From contig NZ_FNCP01000016.1 in NCBI RefSeq assembly GCF_900100785.1, positions 49,275-113,274 of the forward strand: a stretch of 64,000 nt of DNA, in the 5' to 3' direction. Shown here piece after piece: positions 8,498 through 17,621 of the stretch; position 1 is the first letter of the stretch; each line of letters starts with the position of its first letter. This DNA is from Desulfosporosinus hippei DSM 8344. GTDB lineage: Bacteria > Bacillota > Desulfitobacteriia > Desulfitobacteriales > Desulfitobacteriaceae. The notes below the pieces were generated by a model, which was given only the letters and a program-made list of their open reading frames with translations, searched no databases and was not told the origin of the DNA. A program made the translations under genes and the position numbers.

Positions 8498-9133
8498 GTG
8501 TTTGACAAAGGTGATTTTTTAGGACTTGCGAATCAAGTTCTCAGCAAACAAGTGGATGTTCTTAACAACTTGGGGGCATTATCGGCCAGCGATCTAGACC
8601 TAACTAAAACGGTTCTTGTGGTCATTGACATGGTTAACGGGTTTGCCAAGGAAGGTGCACTTTACAGTCCCCGAATCGAAGGGCTTATCGCTGAAATCGG
8701 GAGAGTCATGCAAATTTGCATCGATCATGGAATCTCCATCGTAGCCTTTGCAGATAATCACACCAATGAAAGTCCTGAATTCAAACGCTATCCCATACAC
8801 TGCGGGTATAACTCTAAGGAATCAGAAGTTGTGGATGAGTTCCGAGGCCTTTGTCGGGTCTTTAATAAAAACTCAATCAATGGTTATCTTGAAGAGGAGT
8901 TTCGAGAATGGCTGAATGTCCATCCGGATATTAATACATTCATCGTTGTTGGTGATTGCACGGATATTTGTATCGCCTCATTTGCTCTAACCGCTCAAGC
9001 AGATTTTGACGGTCGAAACAGGGACTCTTCGGTGATCGTTTTAACCCAAGGCGTGGAAACCTTTGATATCCCAGGTGTTCATGATGGCGACGTTTATCAG
9101 ATGCTCGGACTAATGTATATTTCTCGACGTTAG
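8498..9133 (+). CDS. pncA: Nicotinamidase / isochorismatase-family hydrolase
   Basis: GTG start 7 nt after GAGGGGG. The 211-residue protein has the cysteine hydrolase layout: the catalytic Asp in 'VLVVIDMVNGF', and the nucleophile region 'VVGDCTDICIASFALTAQ' where the second Cys aligns with the nicotinamidase nucleophile. It would convert nicotinamide to nicotinate, the first step of the salvage route that the next gene continues. Operon position supports nicotinamidase over isochorismatase. Confidence 0.87.
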   Translation: MFDKGDFLGLANQVLSKQVDVLNNLGALSASDLDLTKTVLVVIDMVNGFAKEGALYSPRIEGLIAEIGRVMQICIDHGISIVAFADNHTNESPEFKRYPIHCGYNSKESEVVDEFRGLCRVFNKNSINGYLEEEFREWLNVHPDINTFIVVGDCTDICIASFALTAQADFDGRNRDSSVIVLTQGVETFDIPGVHDGDVYQMLGLMYISRR

Positions 9134-9164
9134 TTGAATAGAAAGAAAGGGGAGTGATGAGGAA

Positions 9165-10514
9165 ATGAGTGTTTTTAATGGTCAACGACTGCCGGCTGAA
9201 ATCTTTAAAATTGACACTCAACGGATGAGAAAAGGGTGGTACTCTGACGCCTATTTCTTAAATATTGTCAAAATCCTCGAAACTATATCTGAAGAAGACT
9301 ATGGGTTTGAAGGCAAAAGTGACCTTCAAGATATTCCGGAGGAGAAATTGGCCCAAGTAAAAAACGGTGATATTGTCGTTGAGATGCAATTTTTTACTCG
9401 ACGAAAACCCTATAGTCTGGTGGCTGGGGTCGACGAGGCTTTTACTATTCTTAAAGAATGCACCGGTTATTATGATGATATGGGTGACTTTGTTAACATG
9501 TATCATACTCTTGAGATCGAAGTTGTTGAGGATGGTACCTTCGTTAAATACGATGGAAACCCCATGAGCGTACAGCCCGTGCTTAAAGTGAGAGGAATTT
9601 ATCGCTATTTCGCCTTACTGGAAACTCCAATCCTAGGGGCTCTTTCGGAGGCATCACGGGTAGCTACAAACGTTTTTAATGTTCTTAAAGCGGCTAAAGG
9701 GAAAGATATTCTCTTCTTTCCAGCTCGTTTCGTGCACTACAAAATGCAGGCCCTGCACGGGTATGCTTATTCATTGGCGGTACAAGCGTATAACGATAAA
9801 TACTGTAATACATCCAATACCTTTGTTTCTACGGACGACCAAGGTGATTGGTGGGGAGGGAAAGCCGGGGGGACAATAGCCCATGCATCCATCGCTGCTT
9901 TCCTCGGCGATACGGCCGAAACCATGATGCAATTTTCGCGGATTATGCCTGTTGAAGTTCCCAGGATTGCCCTCGTAGATTATCACAATGATTGCCTTGG
10001 CGACACTCTTGAGGTGATGAAAAGGATGTTCAACAAGTATTGGAGTCTTTTAAAAGAGGGTCAAAAAGAAGAAGCCCAAAAGTATCAGCTCTTTGGCGTT
10101 CGCCCAGATACCTCGGGGAATATGCGTGATGTGTCAATTCCTCCACTGGGCGATAAGAAATTAGACTGTGGCGTAAATCCACGTTTAATATGGGCACTGC
10201 GCAACGCGATAAATGATGCTTTTAAACAATGGGATATTCCTTTTGAAGCTATTCAGGTAGCTAAAGAATGGTGCCATGTGATTCGGATTGTGGTTACAGG
10301 AGGCTTTAACACCAAAAAAATCACGATGTTTGAAGAATTAGGTGTGCCGGTTGATATTTACGGGGTTGGCTCATCACTTCTCGAAAACTCGGATGAAACG
10401 AATAACGATTACACATCTGATATTGTCCGAGTAAAGTTAGATGACACGTGGGTGGAAGTGCATAAAGTCGGCCGAGGCCCATGCGATAACCCAAATCTTG
10501 AGAGAATTCAATAG
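9165..10514 (+). CDS. pncB: Nicotinate phosphoribosyltransferase
   Basis: ATG 9165 follows a purine-rich ribosome site, 31 nt after pncA. The 449-residue length fits this family. Recognisable parts are 'YSDAYFLNIVKILE' near the start, the substrate-pocket segment 'ETPILGALSEASRVATN', 'GGTIAHASIAAF' and the C-terminal 'YGVGSSLLE' phosphate-binding region. It transfers phosphoribose to nicotinate to give nicotinate mononucleotide, which NadD, encoded next, adenylates. Confidence 0.92.
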   Translation: MSVFNGQRLPAEIFKIDTQRMRKGWYSDAYFLNIVKILETISEEDYGFEGKSDLQDIPEEKLAQVKNGDIVVEMQFFTRRKPYSLVAGVDEAFTILKECTGYYDDMGDFVNMYHTLEIEVVEDGTFVKYDGNPMSVQPVLKVRGIYRYFALLETPILGALSEASRVATNVFNVLKAAKGKDILFFPARFVHYKMQALHGYAYSLAVQAYNDKYCNTSNTFVSTDDQGDWWGGKAGGTIAHASIAAFLGDTAETMMQFSRIMPVEVPRIALVDYHNDCLGDTLEVMKRMFNKYWSLLKEGQKEEAQKYQLFGVRPDTSGNMRDVSIPPLGDKKLDCGVNPRLIWALRNAINDAFKQWDIPFEAIQVAKEWCHVIRIVVTGGFNTKKITMFEELGVPVDIYGVGSSLLENSDETNNDYTSDIVRVKLDDTWVEVHKVGRGPCDNPNLERIQ

Positions 10515-10524
10515 GGGTGAGGAG

Positions 10525-11136
10525 ATGGAACGCTTAATTGCAGTATTTGGTGGGTCATTTAGTCCTGTAACAAATGCTCATTTAGCGATAGCAGAACAGA
10601 TTACCAATCTCTATGACATTGAGAAGGTTATCTTTTTACCGGTGAGCGATTTGTATGAAAAGAGTGGACTCATGTCGGCCGGACACCGTGTAGAGATGTT
10701 AAAGCTGGCGTGTGAATCAAACACCAAGTTTGAAGTCTCTGAAATAGAGGTCCAATCGACAACCCTGCTCAATACGATTGACTCACTGCGTAGGCTGCGA
10801 AAACAGTATCCGGACCATCCCATCGCATTTGTCATAGGTTCCGACAATTTATGGCTGATTGATACCTGGAACGATTTTCAAGAACTTATGGATGATTACT
10901 ATTTTATTGTTATTCCTCGGAATGGAAATAACCCCAAAAAGATGATTCGGAAAAACCCGTCACTCCTGGCAAATTTGGAAAGCTTTTTGATTCCTGAAGG
11001 CTATATACGAAATGATGGAAATTCGACTCATGTCCGTGACTTGCTTAAAGTCGGTAAGAGTGTCCGTTATCTTGTACCGGAACCAACGTACTTTTATTTG
11101 GAAAATAATTTGAAGGGATGGGGTTTTAATGCGTGA
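10525..11136 (+). CDS. nadD: Nicotinate-nucleotide adenylyltransferase
   Basis: The start is ATG 10525 behind AGGGGTGAGG, 10 nt after pncB; reading further upstream only overlaps the pncB end. The nucleotidyltransferase signature GGSFSPVTNAHL is at residues 9-20, 'FVIGSDNLWLIDTW' matches the substrate-binding core, and 'NSTHVRDLLKVG' replaces the usual ISSTxIR segment. The product is about 203 residues. It makes deamido-NAD from nicotinate mononucleotide. It overlaps nadE by 8 nt, so the pair is translationally coupled. Confidence 0.9.
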   Translation: MERLIAVFGGSFSPVTNAHLAIAEQITNLYDIEKVIFLPVSDLYEKSGLMSAGHRVEMLKLACESNTKFEVSEIEVQSTTLLNTIDSLRRLRKQYPDHPIAFVIGSDNLWLIDTWNDFQELMDDYYFIVIPRNGNNPKKMIRKNPSLLANLESFLIPEGYIRNDGNSTHVRDLLKVGKSVRYLVPEPTYFYLENNLKGWGFNA

Positions 11137-11896
11137 ATGGAATGAAGAGATTAAAAACCGAGTGGAATGGATTAAAGGTATCTTGAAAGACGCCGGAGCC
11201 AAGGGTATTGTGATTGGAATGTCTTCCGGAAAGGACAGCAACACCGTAGCTGCTCTTTCGAAATTGGCAACAGACAATGTTCTGGGTGTGGTCATGCCTT
11301 GTGATAGTGTTGAAACGGATAAACAAGATGCGCTCCGTGTCGCTGAACAACTCGGCATTAAGACAGTCGAAGTCAATCTCAAGGATAGTTATTCAGCGCT
11401 GTCTCAGAGCCTCAAAGAAGGACTGGGAGGACCTCTTTCTCTGATGGCTTCGGCAAATATTAAACCGCGCCTTCGTATGACCACACTTTATGCCGTTGCT
11501 CAAAAAAAGGGGTACTTGGTGGCCGGTACCGATAATCTCTCGGAAGCTGTGATGGGATATTTCACCAAGTGGGGTGATGGTTCCTTTGACTTTTGTCCGA
11601 TTTCTGACTTAACAGCAACTGAAGTCGTGGAACTTGGCAAGGAACTCGGTATCCCAAAAGAGATTATTGAGAAAGCACCTTCAGCCGGACTCTGGGAAGG
11701 ACAAACTGATGAAGGGGAAATGGGGATTACCTACAAAGAAATCGATACCTTTATTCGATTAGGTATCGCGAAGCCTGATAACATCGAGAAAATTAGAAAA
11801 GCGTACCACAAAAACGCTCATAAACGGCAGTTGCCATATAGCTATGGGACGATTGTGTCACCAGTTTTTGATTCCAAGGAATTTATGCAGGGATAG
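11129..11896 (+). CDS. nadE: NH3-dependent NAD(+) synthetase
   Basis: The ATG lies inside the end of nadD. The P-loop motif of N-type ATP pyrophosphatases is present as SSGKDS near residue 32 (usual form SGGxDS). 'GTDNLSEAVMGYFTKWGDGS' matches the deamido-NAD-binding segment, and 'KAPSAGLWEGQTDEGEMG' is a family signature. At 255 residues it lacks a glutaminase domain, so it uses free ammonia. It completes the pathway from nicotinamide to NAD in one operon. Confidence 0.93.
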   Translation: MREWNEEIKNRVEWIKGILKDAGAKGIVIGMSSGKDSNTVAALSKLATDNVLGVVMPCDSVETDKQDALRVAEQLGIKTVEVNLKDSYSALSQSLKEGLGGPLSLMASANIKPRLRMTTLYAVAQKKGYLVAGTDNLSEAVMGYFTKWGDGSFDFCPISDLTATEVVELGKELGIPKEIIEKAPSAGLWEGQTDEGEMGITYKEIDTFIRLGIAKPDNIEKIRKAYHKNAHKRQLPYSYGTIVSPVFDSKEFMQG

Positions 11897-11912
11897 TAGG
11901 TTAAAAATCCAT

Positions 11913-11945
11913 AACTCAAGTTCTATTTAGGCTTGAGTTTTTAAT
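11913..11945 (+). terminator. Terminator of the NAD operon
   Basis: Perfect 8-bp stem AACTCAAG/CTTGAGTT with an 11-nt loop followed by a T run. Confidence 0.8.
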
Positions 11946-11984
11946 AGCCGGGATTTGAGCAATGCTAAAATCCGGCTATTTTTG
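11943..11984 (+). terminator. Second terminator-like hairpin
   Basis: AATAGCCGGGATTT pairs imperfectly with AAATCCGGCTATT and is followed by TTTTT, giving a tandem stop after nadE. Confidence 0.65.
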
Positions 11985-12211
11985 TGTCGATTTCTAATTT
12001 TTCAATCCAGAACTGAACCACTTGGAATGGTGGTGAGGGTATTTTTTATCCGGAACCATGCAATATTTTCATACCTATACCAATAACGTATACGTCATTT
12101 ATAGTCTGCCCAGAAGATGATAAGTTTTTATCTGGCTGCAAAAACCCATCGATTCCAGAAAATATGCGGGTTTGATCTATAGTTGCCTGAAACAATATGA
12201 AGCTATTATTT

Positions 12212-12227
12212 AGGCATGGTTCTTGCT
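12212..12227 (+). promoter_or_regulatory. Candidate sigma-54 (-24/-12) promoter upstream of the hydrogenase-like operon
   Basis: AGGCATG-GTTC-TTGCT matches the TGGCACG-N4-TTGCW consensus at the invariant GG and GC with the exact spacing between them. It lies about 370 nt upstream of the first operon gene and leaves a long leader. No activator binding site was identified, so this rests on the motif alone. Confidence 0.4.
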
Positions 12228-12384
12228 TAATAATGTTGTATAATGTCAAACCGCTCAACCATGAAGCAGCTAAATATTTGTCAGGGGAAGGAGCTGGCAA
12301 ACTAGTGAAATAATTACCAAGTCGATCTTAAAGGATATATTCTCCCGGGCATTATAAATCTACCCTGAAAACATCCCCAAAAAT

Positions 12385-12560
12385 TCGCAGACCCGAAAGG
12401 CAGCTTCTCCCACAGGAGTGAACGAATTGCATGGAGAGGCGGTAAGACCTACAAAGTTTGGGTGGGAAGCGCAGCCACTGGTTCACTCCAGGTATTACCC
12501 GGAGGTTTGGGAAAGTGTCCGGTGGACATTTTCGCTGAAGCGGTGACTCCAAAGAATACT
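12385..12560 (+). other. GC-rich structured leader upstream of the hydrogenase-like operon (unidentified)
   Basis: The stretch is clearly richer in G/C than its flanks and has several nested pairings. GGAGTGAAC (from 12415) pairs perfectly with GTTCACTCC (12480-12488). CTCC-CACA-GGAG is an alternative local hairpin that uses part of the same arm. CCGAAAGG, GTCC-GGT-GGAC and CGCT-GAA-GCG add further small stems. A mutually exclusive long-range stem and local hairpin is the kind of layout seen in switching leaders. It matches no riboswitch class I can recall. The rest of the gap (11985-12384) shows only the sigma-54-like site. Confidence 0.35.
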
Positions 12561-12597
12561 TTTCATTTAACAAACCAATAAGTAGGTGGTGAATTTC

Positions 12598-14616
12598 GTG
12601 ACAGAAAATATCTATCTGGTAATGCTGCTGCTGTTTAGCGCAGGCATTATACTGCCCATTCTTACCAGCGGCAGCCCAAAAATAACGAACATTTTAGCTC
12701 ACGGTTTAGCAGTGTTAGGTTGTTTAGCCATTGTGGCCTGTTCAGTCGAAGTATTTATGACCGGCGGCGTGACTTTTACTTATGCTATGGGATTGCCGGT
12801 GGGATCGTTAATCATCCGAATTGATAATTTGTCTGCTTTTTTCCTGCTGGCCTTAGGAGTTGTAGGGACAGCGGCCAGTATTTACGCTCTCGGCTACAGC
12901 CGGGAGTATTACAAGCAGCGTTTAGGATTAATGGCCGCCCTGTATAACTGTTTTATCTTATCAATGGCTCTGGTCTTGACCGTCAGTCAGGTGGCCTATT
13001 TCCTGATCGCCTGGGAGCTAATGACCGTAGTTTCTTTCTTCCTGGTCAACCATGAATATGAAAAGACAGCTAACACCCGGGCCGCCTATAAGTACATTTT
13101 GATGACTACCCTGGGAACAGTCTTTATTACCACGGCCTTTTTAATCCTTACTATGACAGTGCACAGTTTGGACTTCCAAATGTTCAAAGGTGCTTCCTTA
13201 ACAAGTACTATGCGTAATATTGTTTTTTTCTGTGCTTTACTTGGTTTCGGTACCAAGGCAGGTGTGATCCCCCTGCACATTTGGCTGCCTGAAGCACACC
13301 CGGCGGCACCCAGCCATGTCTCTGCTCTGATGTCCGGTATTATGATCAAAACTGCAATTTATGGTATGTGCCGGTTTTTCCTGGAGTTCTTGGGTGTCGG
13401 ACCTGCCTGGTGGGGTGAGGTGGTTCTTTTCTTGGCCATTATCTCTTCAGTCCTCGGTGTTTTATATGCCCTGATGCAAAACGACCTAAAGCGCTTGCTG
13501 GCCTATAGCTCGGTGGAAAACATCGGTATCATCTTGCTGGGTATTGGCGCGGGTATGGTCTTCATGAGTAACAATCAGCCTGTTCTGGCGGGACTGGCTT
13601 TTGCAGCAGGACTTTTTCACCTTTTTAACCACGCCGTCTTTAAATCCCTGCTCTTCCTGGGTGCCGGTTCGGTACTATACTCAACCCATACTAAAAACAT
13701 TGAGGACCTGGGCGGACTGATCAAGAAAATGCCTTATACCGCAGTTTTCTTCCTGACCGGCGCCGCTGCAATCTCAGCTTTGCCGACACTGAACGGTTTC
13801 GTCAGCGAATGGCTGACCTACCAGTCACTTTTCTATCTGCCTCAGGCAGTAACCGGTATCCTTCCTCGTTTAGGGTCTGTTCTTCTGATTGCTTTGCTGG
13901 GCTTAACGGGGGCCCTGGCAGCTAACTGTTTTGTTAAGGCCTTTGGAGTAACCTTCCTGGCCAAGCCCCGCAGTAAACACGCGGAACAGGCCAAAGAAGT
14001 TCCCGCCACAATGCTGACCGGGATGGGCCTTCTGTCCCTGATGTGTTTTGCCCTGGGTGTTTGGCCCCAAGGGATGCTCAAGCTTTTACAGGGAGTTTTA
14101 TCCCAATTTGCCGGACTTGAGGTCAGCACTCTGTTCAACCACCAGTGGTATGCTGCAGCCTTTAACATTCCCCAGGCCAATGGCGTCATCGCCATGCCGG
14201 TGGTCGTAGGTATGCTGGTTCTTGGTCTGATTGCCGCTGTGCTGGTCTATAACTTCAATGGCAAACCGAAAAATGTGGAAGGTGAAACCTGGACCTGCGG
14301 TATTATTCCTAACGCCCGGATGGAATACACTGCCACCGGCTTTGCCCAACCCGTTCGCCGGGCCTATAAGGCTTTTCTCCGCACGAAAGACACGGTTACT
14401 GCCGATAAATCCCTTAATCCCTACCACGGGGTTAAGATGAAAATGACCGTGGGGATTAGCTATTTGATCGACGTGTGGCTTTATCGACCGGTCAAAAAAG
14501 GAATCTTGTTCTTGGTCAACCGTGTCAAACCCCTGCAATCCGGTAATTTGCAGCATTACATCGGTTATGTCCTGCTGGTAACGGTGGTTATCCTAATTCT
14601 GGGAGTGAGGTGGTAA
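12598..14616 (+). CDS. Hydrogenase-4 component B-like proton-pumping membrane subunit (NuoL/MrpA family)
   Basis: The likely start is GTG 12598, 8 nt after AGGTGG; in-frame GTGs at 12586 and 12589 overlap that site. The roughly 672-residue protein is almost entirely membrane helices. It carries the antiporter-like signature region ('YFLIAWELMTVVSFFLVNHE', 'GTKAGVIPLHIWLPEAHPAA', 'LKRLLAYSSVENIGI') shared by HyfB, NuoL and MrpA. The C-terminal part resembles HyfB. It should form one of two ion-translocating channels of the complex, the other being the HyfF-like subunit. It overlaps the ribosome site of the next gene. Confidence 0.88.
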   Translation: MTENIYLVMLLLFSAGIILPILTSGSPKITNILAHGLAVLGCLAIVACSVEVFMTGGVTFTYAMGLPVGSLIIRIDNLSAFFLLALGVVGTAASIYALGYSREYYKQRLGLMAALYNCFILSMALVLTVSQVAYFLIAWELMTVVSFFLVNHEYEKTANTRAAYKYILMTTLGTVFITTAFLILTMTVHSLDFQMFKGASLTSTMRNIVFFCALLGFGTKAGVIPLHIWLPEAHPAAPSHVSALMSGIMIKTAIYGMCRFFLEFLGVGPAWWGEVVLFLAIISSVLGVLYALMQNDLKRLLAYSSVENIGIILLGIGAGMVFMSNNQPVLAGLAFAAGLFHLFNHAVFKSLLFLGAGSVLYSTHTKNIEDLGGLIKKMPYTAVFFLTGAAAISALPTLNGFVSEWLTYQSLFYLPQAVTGILPRLGSVLLIALLGLTGALAANCFVKAFGVTFLAKPRSKHAEQAKEVPATMLTGMGLLSLMCFALGVWPQGMLKLLQGVLSQFAGLEVSTLFNHQWYAAAFNIPQANGVIAMPVVVGMLVLGLIAAVLVYNFNGKPKNVEGETWTCGIIPNARMEYTATGFAQPVRRAYKAFLRTKDTVTADKSLNPYHGVKMKMTVGISYLIDVWLYRPVKKGILFLVNRVKPLQSGNLQHYIGYVLLVTVVILILGVRW

Positions 14617-14618
14617 GC

Positions 14619-15515
14619 ATGTCGGTATTGTTCATGATCATTCAGGTTGTCGTGCTGGCAGTGCTGGCTCCTTTGGTGGCCGGTGTGATTAAAAACACCA
14701 AGGGCAAAATGCAAAGCAGAAGGGGACCCGGTTACTTTCAGGTTTACTTTGACCTAAGGAAATACTTCAAAAAAGATAATGTAATTTCTCCGACAGTTTC
14801 CTGGATATTCTTGGCGGCACCTTATATTTACTTTGCCACAGCCCTGGGAGCGGCAGCCTTGGCCCCGACTCTCCTGTTTGACCGTGGTCTGCACTATGAC
14901 AGCATCTTTGTCTTGATCTACATGCTGGCACTGGGCAGGTTCTTTCTGGCCCTGGCCTCCCTGGATGCCGGCAGTACCTTTGGCGGAATGGGTGGTTCCC
15001 GGGAAATGTTTATCAATGTTCTGGTGGAGCCTGTGATGATGCTGACCTTGTTCACTGTGGCTATGCGTGCTAATAGCACGGTAATGTCTCAAATGGCCGG
15101 TGCCGCAGCAGCTTCTGGAATTTCCTTATCGGCCATCCTGGCAGCCATCGCTTTTCTGATTCTTACTGTCGCTGAAACCGGACGTATCCCGCTGGACAAC
15201 CCGGATACACACCTGGAATTAACCATGGTTCACGAAGGGATGGTCTTAGAGTATTGCGGACGCTCAGTTGGTTTGATTTTTTGGGGTTCCGCAATTAAGC
15301 AGCTGGTTACCATCCTGCTGATGGTCAACTTCTTTCTGCCCTGGAACCCGGTTGGTAGCTTGCCCCCCGTTGTTTGGATGATCCTGAAGGTCCTGGTGAT
15401 TGCGGTTGTCCTGGCCGGTATTGAAACCAGTACCAACAAGATGCGTCTTTTCAGATTGCCAGGATTGTTGATCGCAACCGGCTGCTTATCACTACTGGCG
15501 ATTATCGCCATGTAG
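14619..15515 (+). CDS. Hydrogenase-4 component C-like membrane subunit (NuoH/HycD family)
   Basis: ATG 14619 lies just after the upstream stop, behind GTGAGGTGG. About eight hydrophobic segments are visible. Family landmarks are 'GKMQSRRGPGYFQVYFDLRK' near the N-terminus (quinone/Q-like site region), 'AETGRIPLDNPDTHLELT' and 'HEGMVLEYCGR'. This subunit joins the peripheral arm to the membrane arm in complex I and group 4 hydrogenases. The acidic residues in the E/D-rich loop are retained. Confidence 0.9.
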   Translation: MSVLFMIIQVVVLAVLAPLVAGVIKNTKGKMQSRRGPGYFQVYFDLRKYFKKDNVISPTVSWIFLAAPYIYFATALGAAALAPTLLFDRGLHYDSIFVLIYMLALGRFFLALASLDAGSTFGGMGGSREMFINVLVEPVMMLTLFTVAMRANSTVMSQMAGAAAASGISLSAILAAIAFLILTVAETGRIPLDNPDTHLELTMVHEGMVLEYCGRSVGLIFWGSAIKQLVTILLMVNFFLPWNPVGSLPPVVWMILKVLVIAVVLAGIETSTNKMRLFRLPGLLIATGCLSLLAIIAM

Positions 15516-15532
15516 CAAGGAGGGAAATATTC

Positions 15533-16147
15533 ATGACACTATTAACAATCCTGCTCTTAGCCGGTGCGGTCATTTTAACCAGGGTATCCTCTCTGCGGAC
15601 TGCTGTCGGTATCTTAGGGCTTCAATCGGTGATTGTGGCTCTGGCTTGTTTGATATTCGGTCTTAAGACCGGGGAATTTCATATGTATATCGCCGCTGTG
15701 CTGACGGCGGTCATTAAAGTTGGTTTAATCGTCTATTCCCTTTGGAGGGTTACCTTGCAATTAAAACATGAACGGGAAATCGCTAACTTCAACGTCTCGT
15801 TCCTCCTGGCGATTGTGGCGATCATTGTTTCCTACGGGTTTGTCAATAAAGTACTACCTCATATGGCGGGAGAAACCTTGGGAGCTGCCATCGCTTTAAC
15901 GATGATCGGTCTCTTGATGATCATCGCCCGCTCTCAGGCCATTATGCAGGTTGTCGGTCTAATAACCATGGAGAACGGACTGTACCTTTTAGGTTTATCC
16001 ATCACCAAAGGTTTGCCGCTGATCATCGAGATGGGTATCTTCTTTGATATCCTGGTTGCTGTGGTTGTCTTGGTAATTCTCACTCATAGACTTAAGTACT
16101 CCTTTGAGACCACAGACACCAGCATCTTAAACGAGTTAAAGGGGTGA
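15533..16147 (+). CDS. Hydrogenase-4 component E-like membrane protein
   Basis: ATG 15533 follows AAGGAGGG. The 204-residue protein has six or seven predicted hydrophobic helices and ends in a short polar tail. Its size, position between the C-like and F-like subunits, and 'GLYLLGLSITKGLPLIIEMGIFFD' match HyfE, which is a fusion of NuoK-like sequence with an N-terminal helix set. Its stop overlaps the region of the next start. Confidence 0.85.
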   Translation: MTLLTILLLAGAVILTRVSSLRTAVGILGLQSVIVALACLIFGLKTGEFHMYIAAVLTAVIKVGLIVYSLWRVTLQLKHEREIANFNVSFLLAIVAIIVSYGFVNKVLPHMAGETLGAAIALTMIGLLMIIARSQAIMQVVGLITMENGLYLLGLSITKGLPLIIEMGIFFDILVAVVVLVILTHRLKYSFETTDTSILNELKG

Positions 16148-16152
16148 TATCG

Positions 16153-17616
16153 ATGTTCGAGTTGATCTTAGCGGCCTTAGTGCTGCCGATTGTCATAGGG
16201 TTAATGACCCTGACGCAAAAGAATCTGATGACTATCCGCTATACCAACCTGGTTGGGAGCGCCTTAACCAGCGGCATTATACTGGCGATAATCCGCAAAA
16301 TTACCGAAATTAAAGTATTTAGCAGTGAGTTTCTGTATGTGGACTACCTGAGTGCTGTACTGCTTTTAGTGGTAGCTCTGCTTACCTTTACCGCCACCTT
16401 ATTTTCCCTGCCTTATATGGAGAGGGAAGTAAAAGAAGGGCATGCCACGGAAAAGATGATTCCCCGCTACTACGCCCTGCTTAACTTGTTTACCTTTGCC
16501 ATGGTCAGCGTTCTGGTCGTGGGAAACCTGGGTCTTATGTGGGTGGCTGTGGAAGGTACGACTCTGGCTTCCGCGCTGCTGGTGGCCTTCTACTTCAACC
16601 GTTCTGCCCTGGAAGCAGCCTGGAAATACGTCATGATTTGCACGGTGGGTATTTGTTTAGCCCTGCTGGGTACGATGATACTCTATTACGCCCAGGTTAA
16701 TGCGGTTGGCGAGACCCAGGCTTTGAATTGGCTCTACTTGAAGCAAATCAGTAACACCCTTAATCCTACCATTGTTAAATTAGCCTTTGTCTTCATCCTG
16801 ATTGGTTACGGCACCAAGGCCGGTCTGGCTCCCATGCATACCTGGCTGCCGGACGCCCACAGTCAGGCCCCTTCGCCGGTCAGCGGACTCTTATCCGGTG
16901 CGCTGCTGAGCTGTGCCTTCTACGCTCTGATTCGCAACATCATTATTATCCAAGGAACCATTGGGACAGAGTTTATTCATACGGTGCTGCTGGGACTGGG
17001 TATCCTGTCTGTTTTGCTGGCCATACCCTTTGTCTTGGTACAGCATGATGTCAAACGATTGCTGGCTTATTCTTCCGTAGAACACATGGGCATTATCGCC
17101 ATCGGTTTCGGTGTCGGTACCCCCCTGGCAGTGTATGCAGCCCTCTTACACATCATTAACCATGCCATAGCCAAGTCTGCTCTGTTCTATCTGGTCGGTA
17201 TCATCAGCCAGGAATATAAAACCAGACACCTTAAAGAGATCCAAGGTATTGCCCGGGTGATGCCCAGCGTAGCGACTATGTTCATGATTGGCATATTAGC
17301 CATCACAGGGACACCGCCGCTGAACATCTTTATTAGTAAGTTCCTGCTGATCATGGCCATGTTCGAGAACAAAATGTGGCTCCTGGGCGGGTTAACTCTT
17401 CTGTTGCTGGTCGGTGTCTTTGCCGGTTTGATGAACTACGCCTTAAAGATGACCTTTAGCAACGTTCCTGAAAAAATGAAGCGGGCCAATGTTTCGCCAG
17501 TCGCTCTAACCGCCATTGGTCTTTCCCTCTGCCTAATGATAATCGGTGGAGTTTACCTGCCAACCATTCTAAGCGAAATCTTAACTAAGGCAGCAGAAAT
17601 TGTGATAGGAGGTTAG
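16153..17616 (+). CDS. Hydrogenase-4 component F-like proton-pumping membrane subunit
   Basis: ATG 16153 is preferred because the in-frame GTG 16144 lies inside the ribosome site GGGGTGAT. At about 487 residues it is the short antiporter-like subunit: 'GTKAGLAPMHTWLPDAHSQAPS' and 'VKRLLAYSSVEHMGIIAIGFG' are the conserved core with the buried lysines and histidines expected of a proton path. It is paralogous to the HyfB-like subunit three genes upstream. Six nucleotides separate it from the large-subunit gene, so this is one operon. Confidence 0.9.
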   Translation: MFELILAALVLPIVIGLMTLTQKNLMTIRYTNLVGSALTSGIILAIIRKITEIKVFSSEFLYVDYLSAVLLLVVALLTFTATLFSLPYMEREVKEGHATEKMIPRYYALLNLFTFAMVSVLVVGNLGLMWVAVEGTTLASALLVAFYFNRSALEAAWKYVMICTVGICLALLGTMILYYAQVNAVGETQALNWLYLKQISNTLNPTIVKLAFVFILIGYGTKAGLAPMHTWLPDAHSQAPSPVSGLLSGALLSCAFYALIRNIIIIQGTIGTEFIHTVLLGLGILSVLLAIPFVLVQHDVKRLLAYSSVEHMGIIAIGFGVGTPLAVYAALLHIINHAIAKSALFYLVGIISQEYKTRHLKEIQGIARVMPSVATMFMIGILAITGTPPLNIFISKFLLIMAMFENKMWLLGGLTLLLLVGVFAGLMNYALKMTFSNVPEKMKRANVSPVALTAIGLSLCLMIIGGVYLPTILSEILTKAAEIVIGG

Positions 17617-17621
17617 GAAGC

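Noticed and set aside
12046..12300. An 84-codon minus-strand frame upstream of the hydrogenase-like operon
   Set aside because: There is no ribosome site or recognisable family, and it overlaps the sigma-54-like site. It is treated as a chance frame.
12455..12482. GCCACTG and GGGTGG segments resembling cobalamin riboswitch and T-box motifs
   Set aside because: The order and spacing of the other conserved elements of either class are missing, and the downstream genes do not fit T-box regulation. It is left as an unidentified leader.
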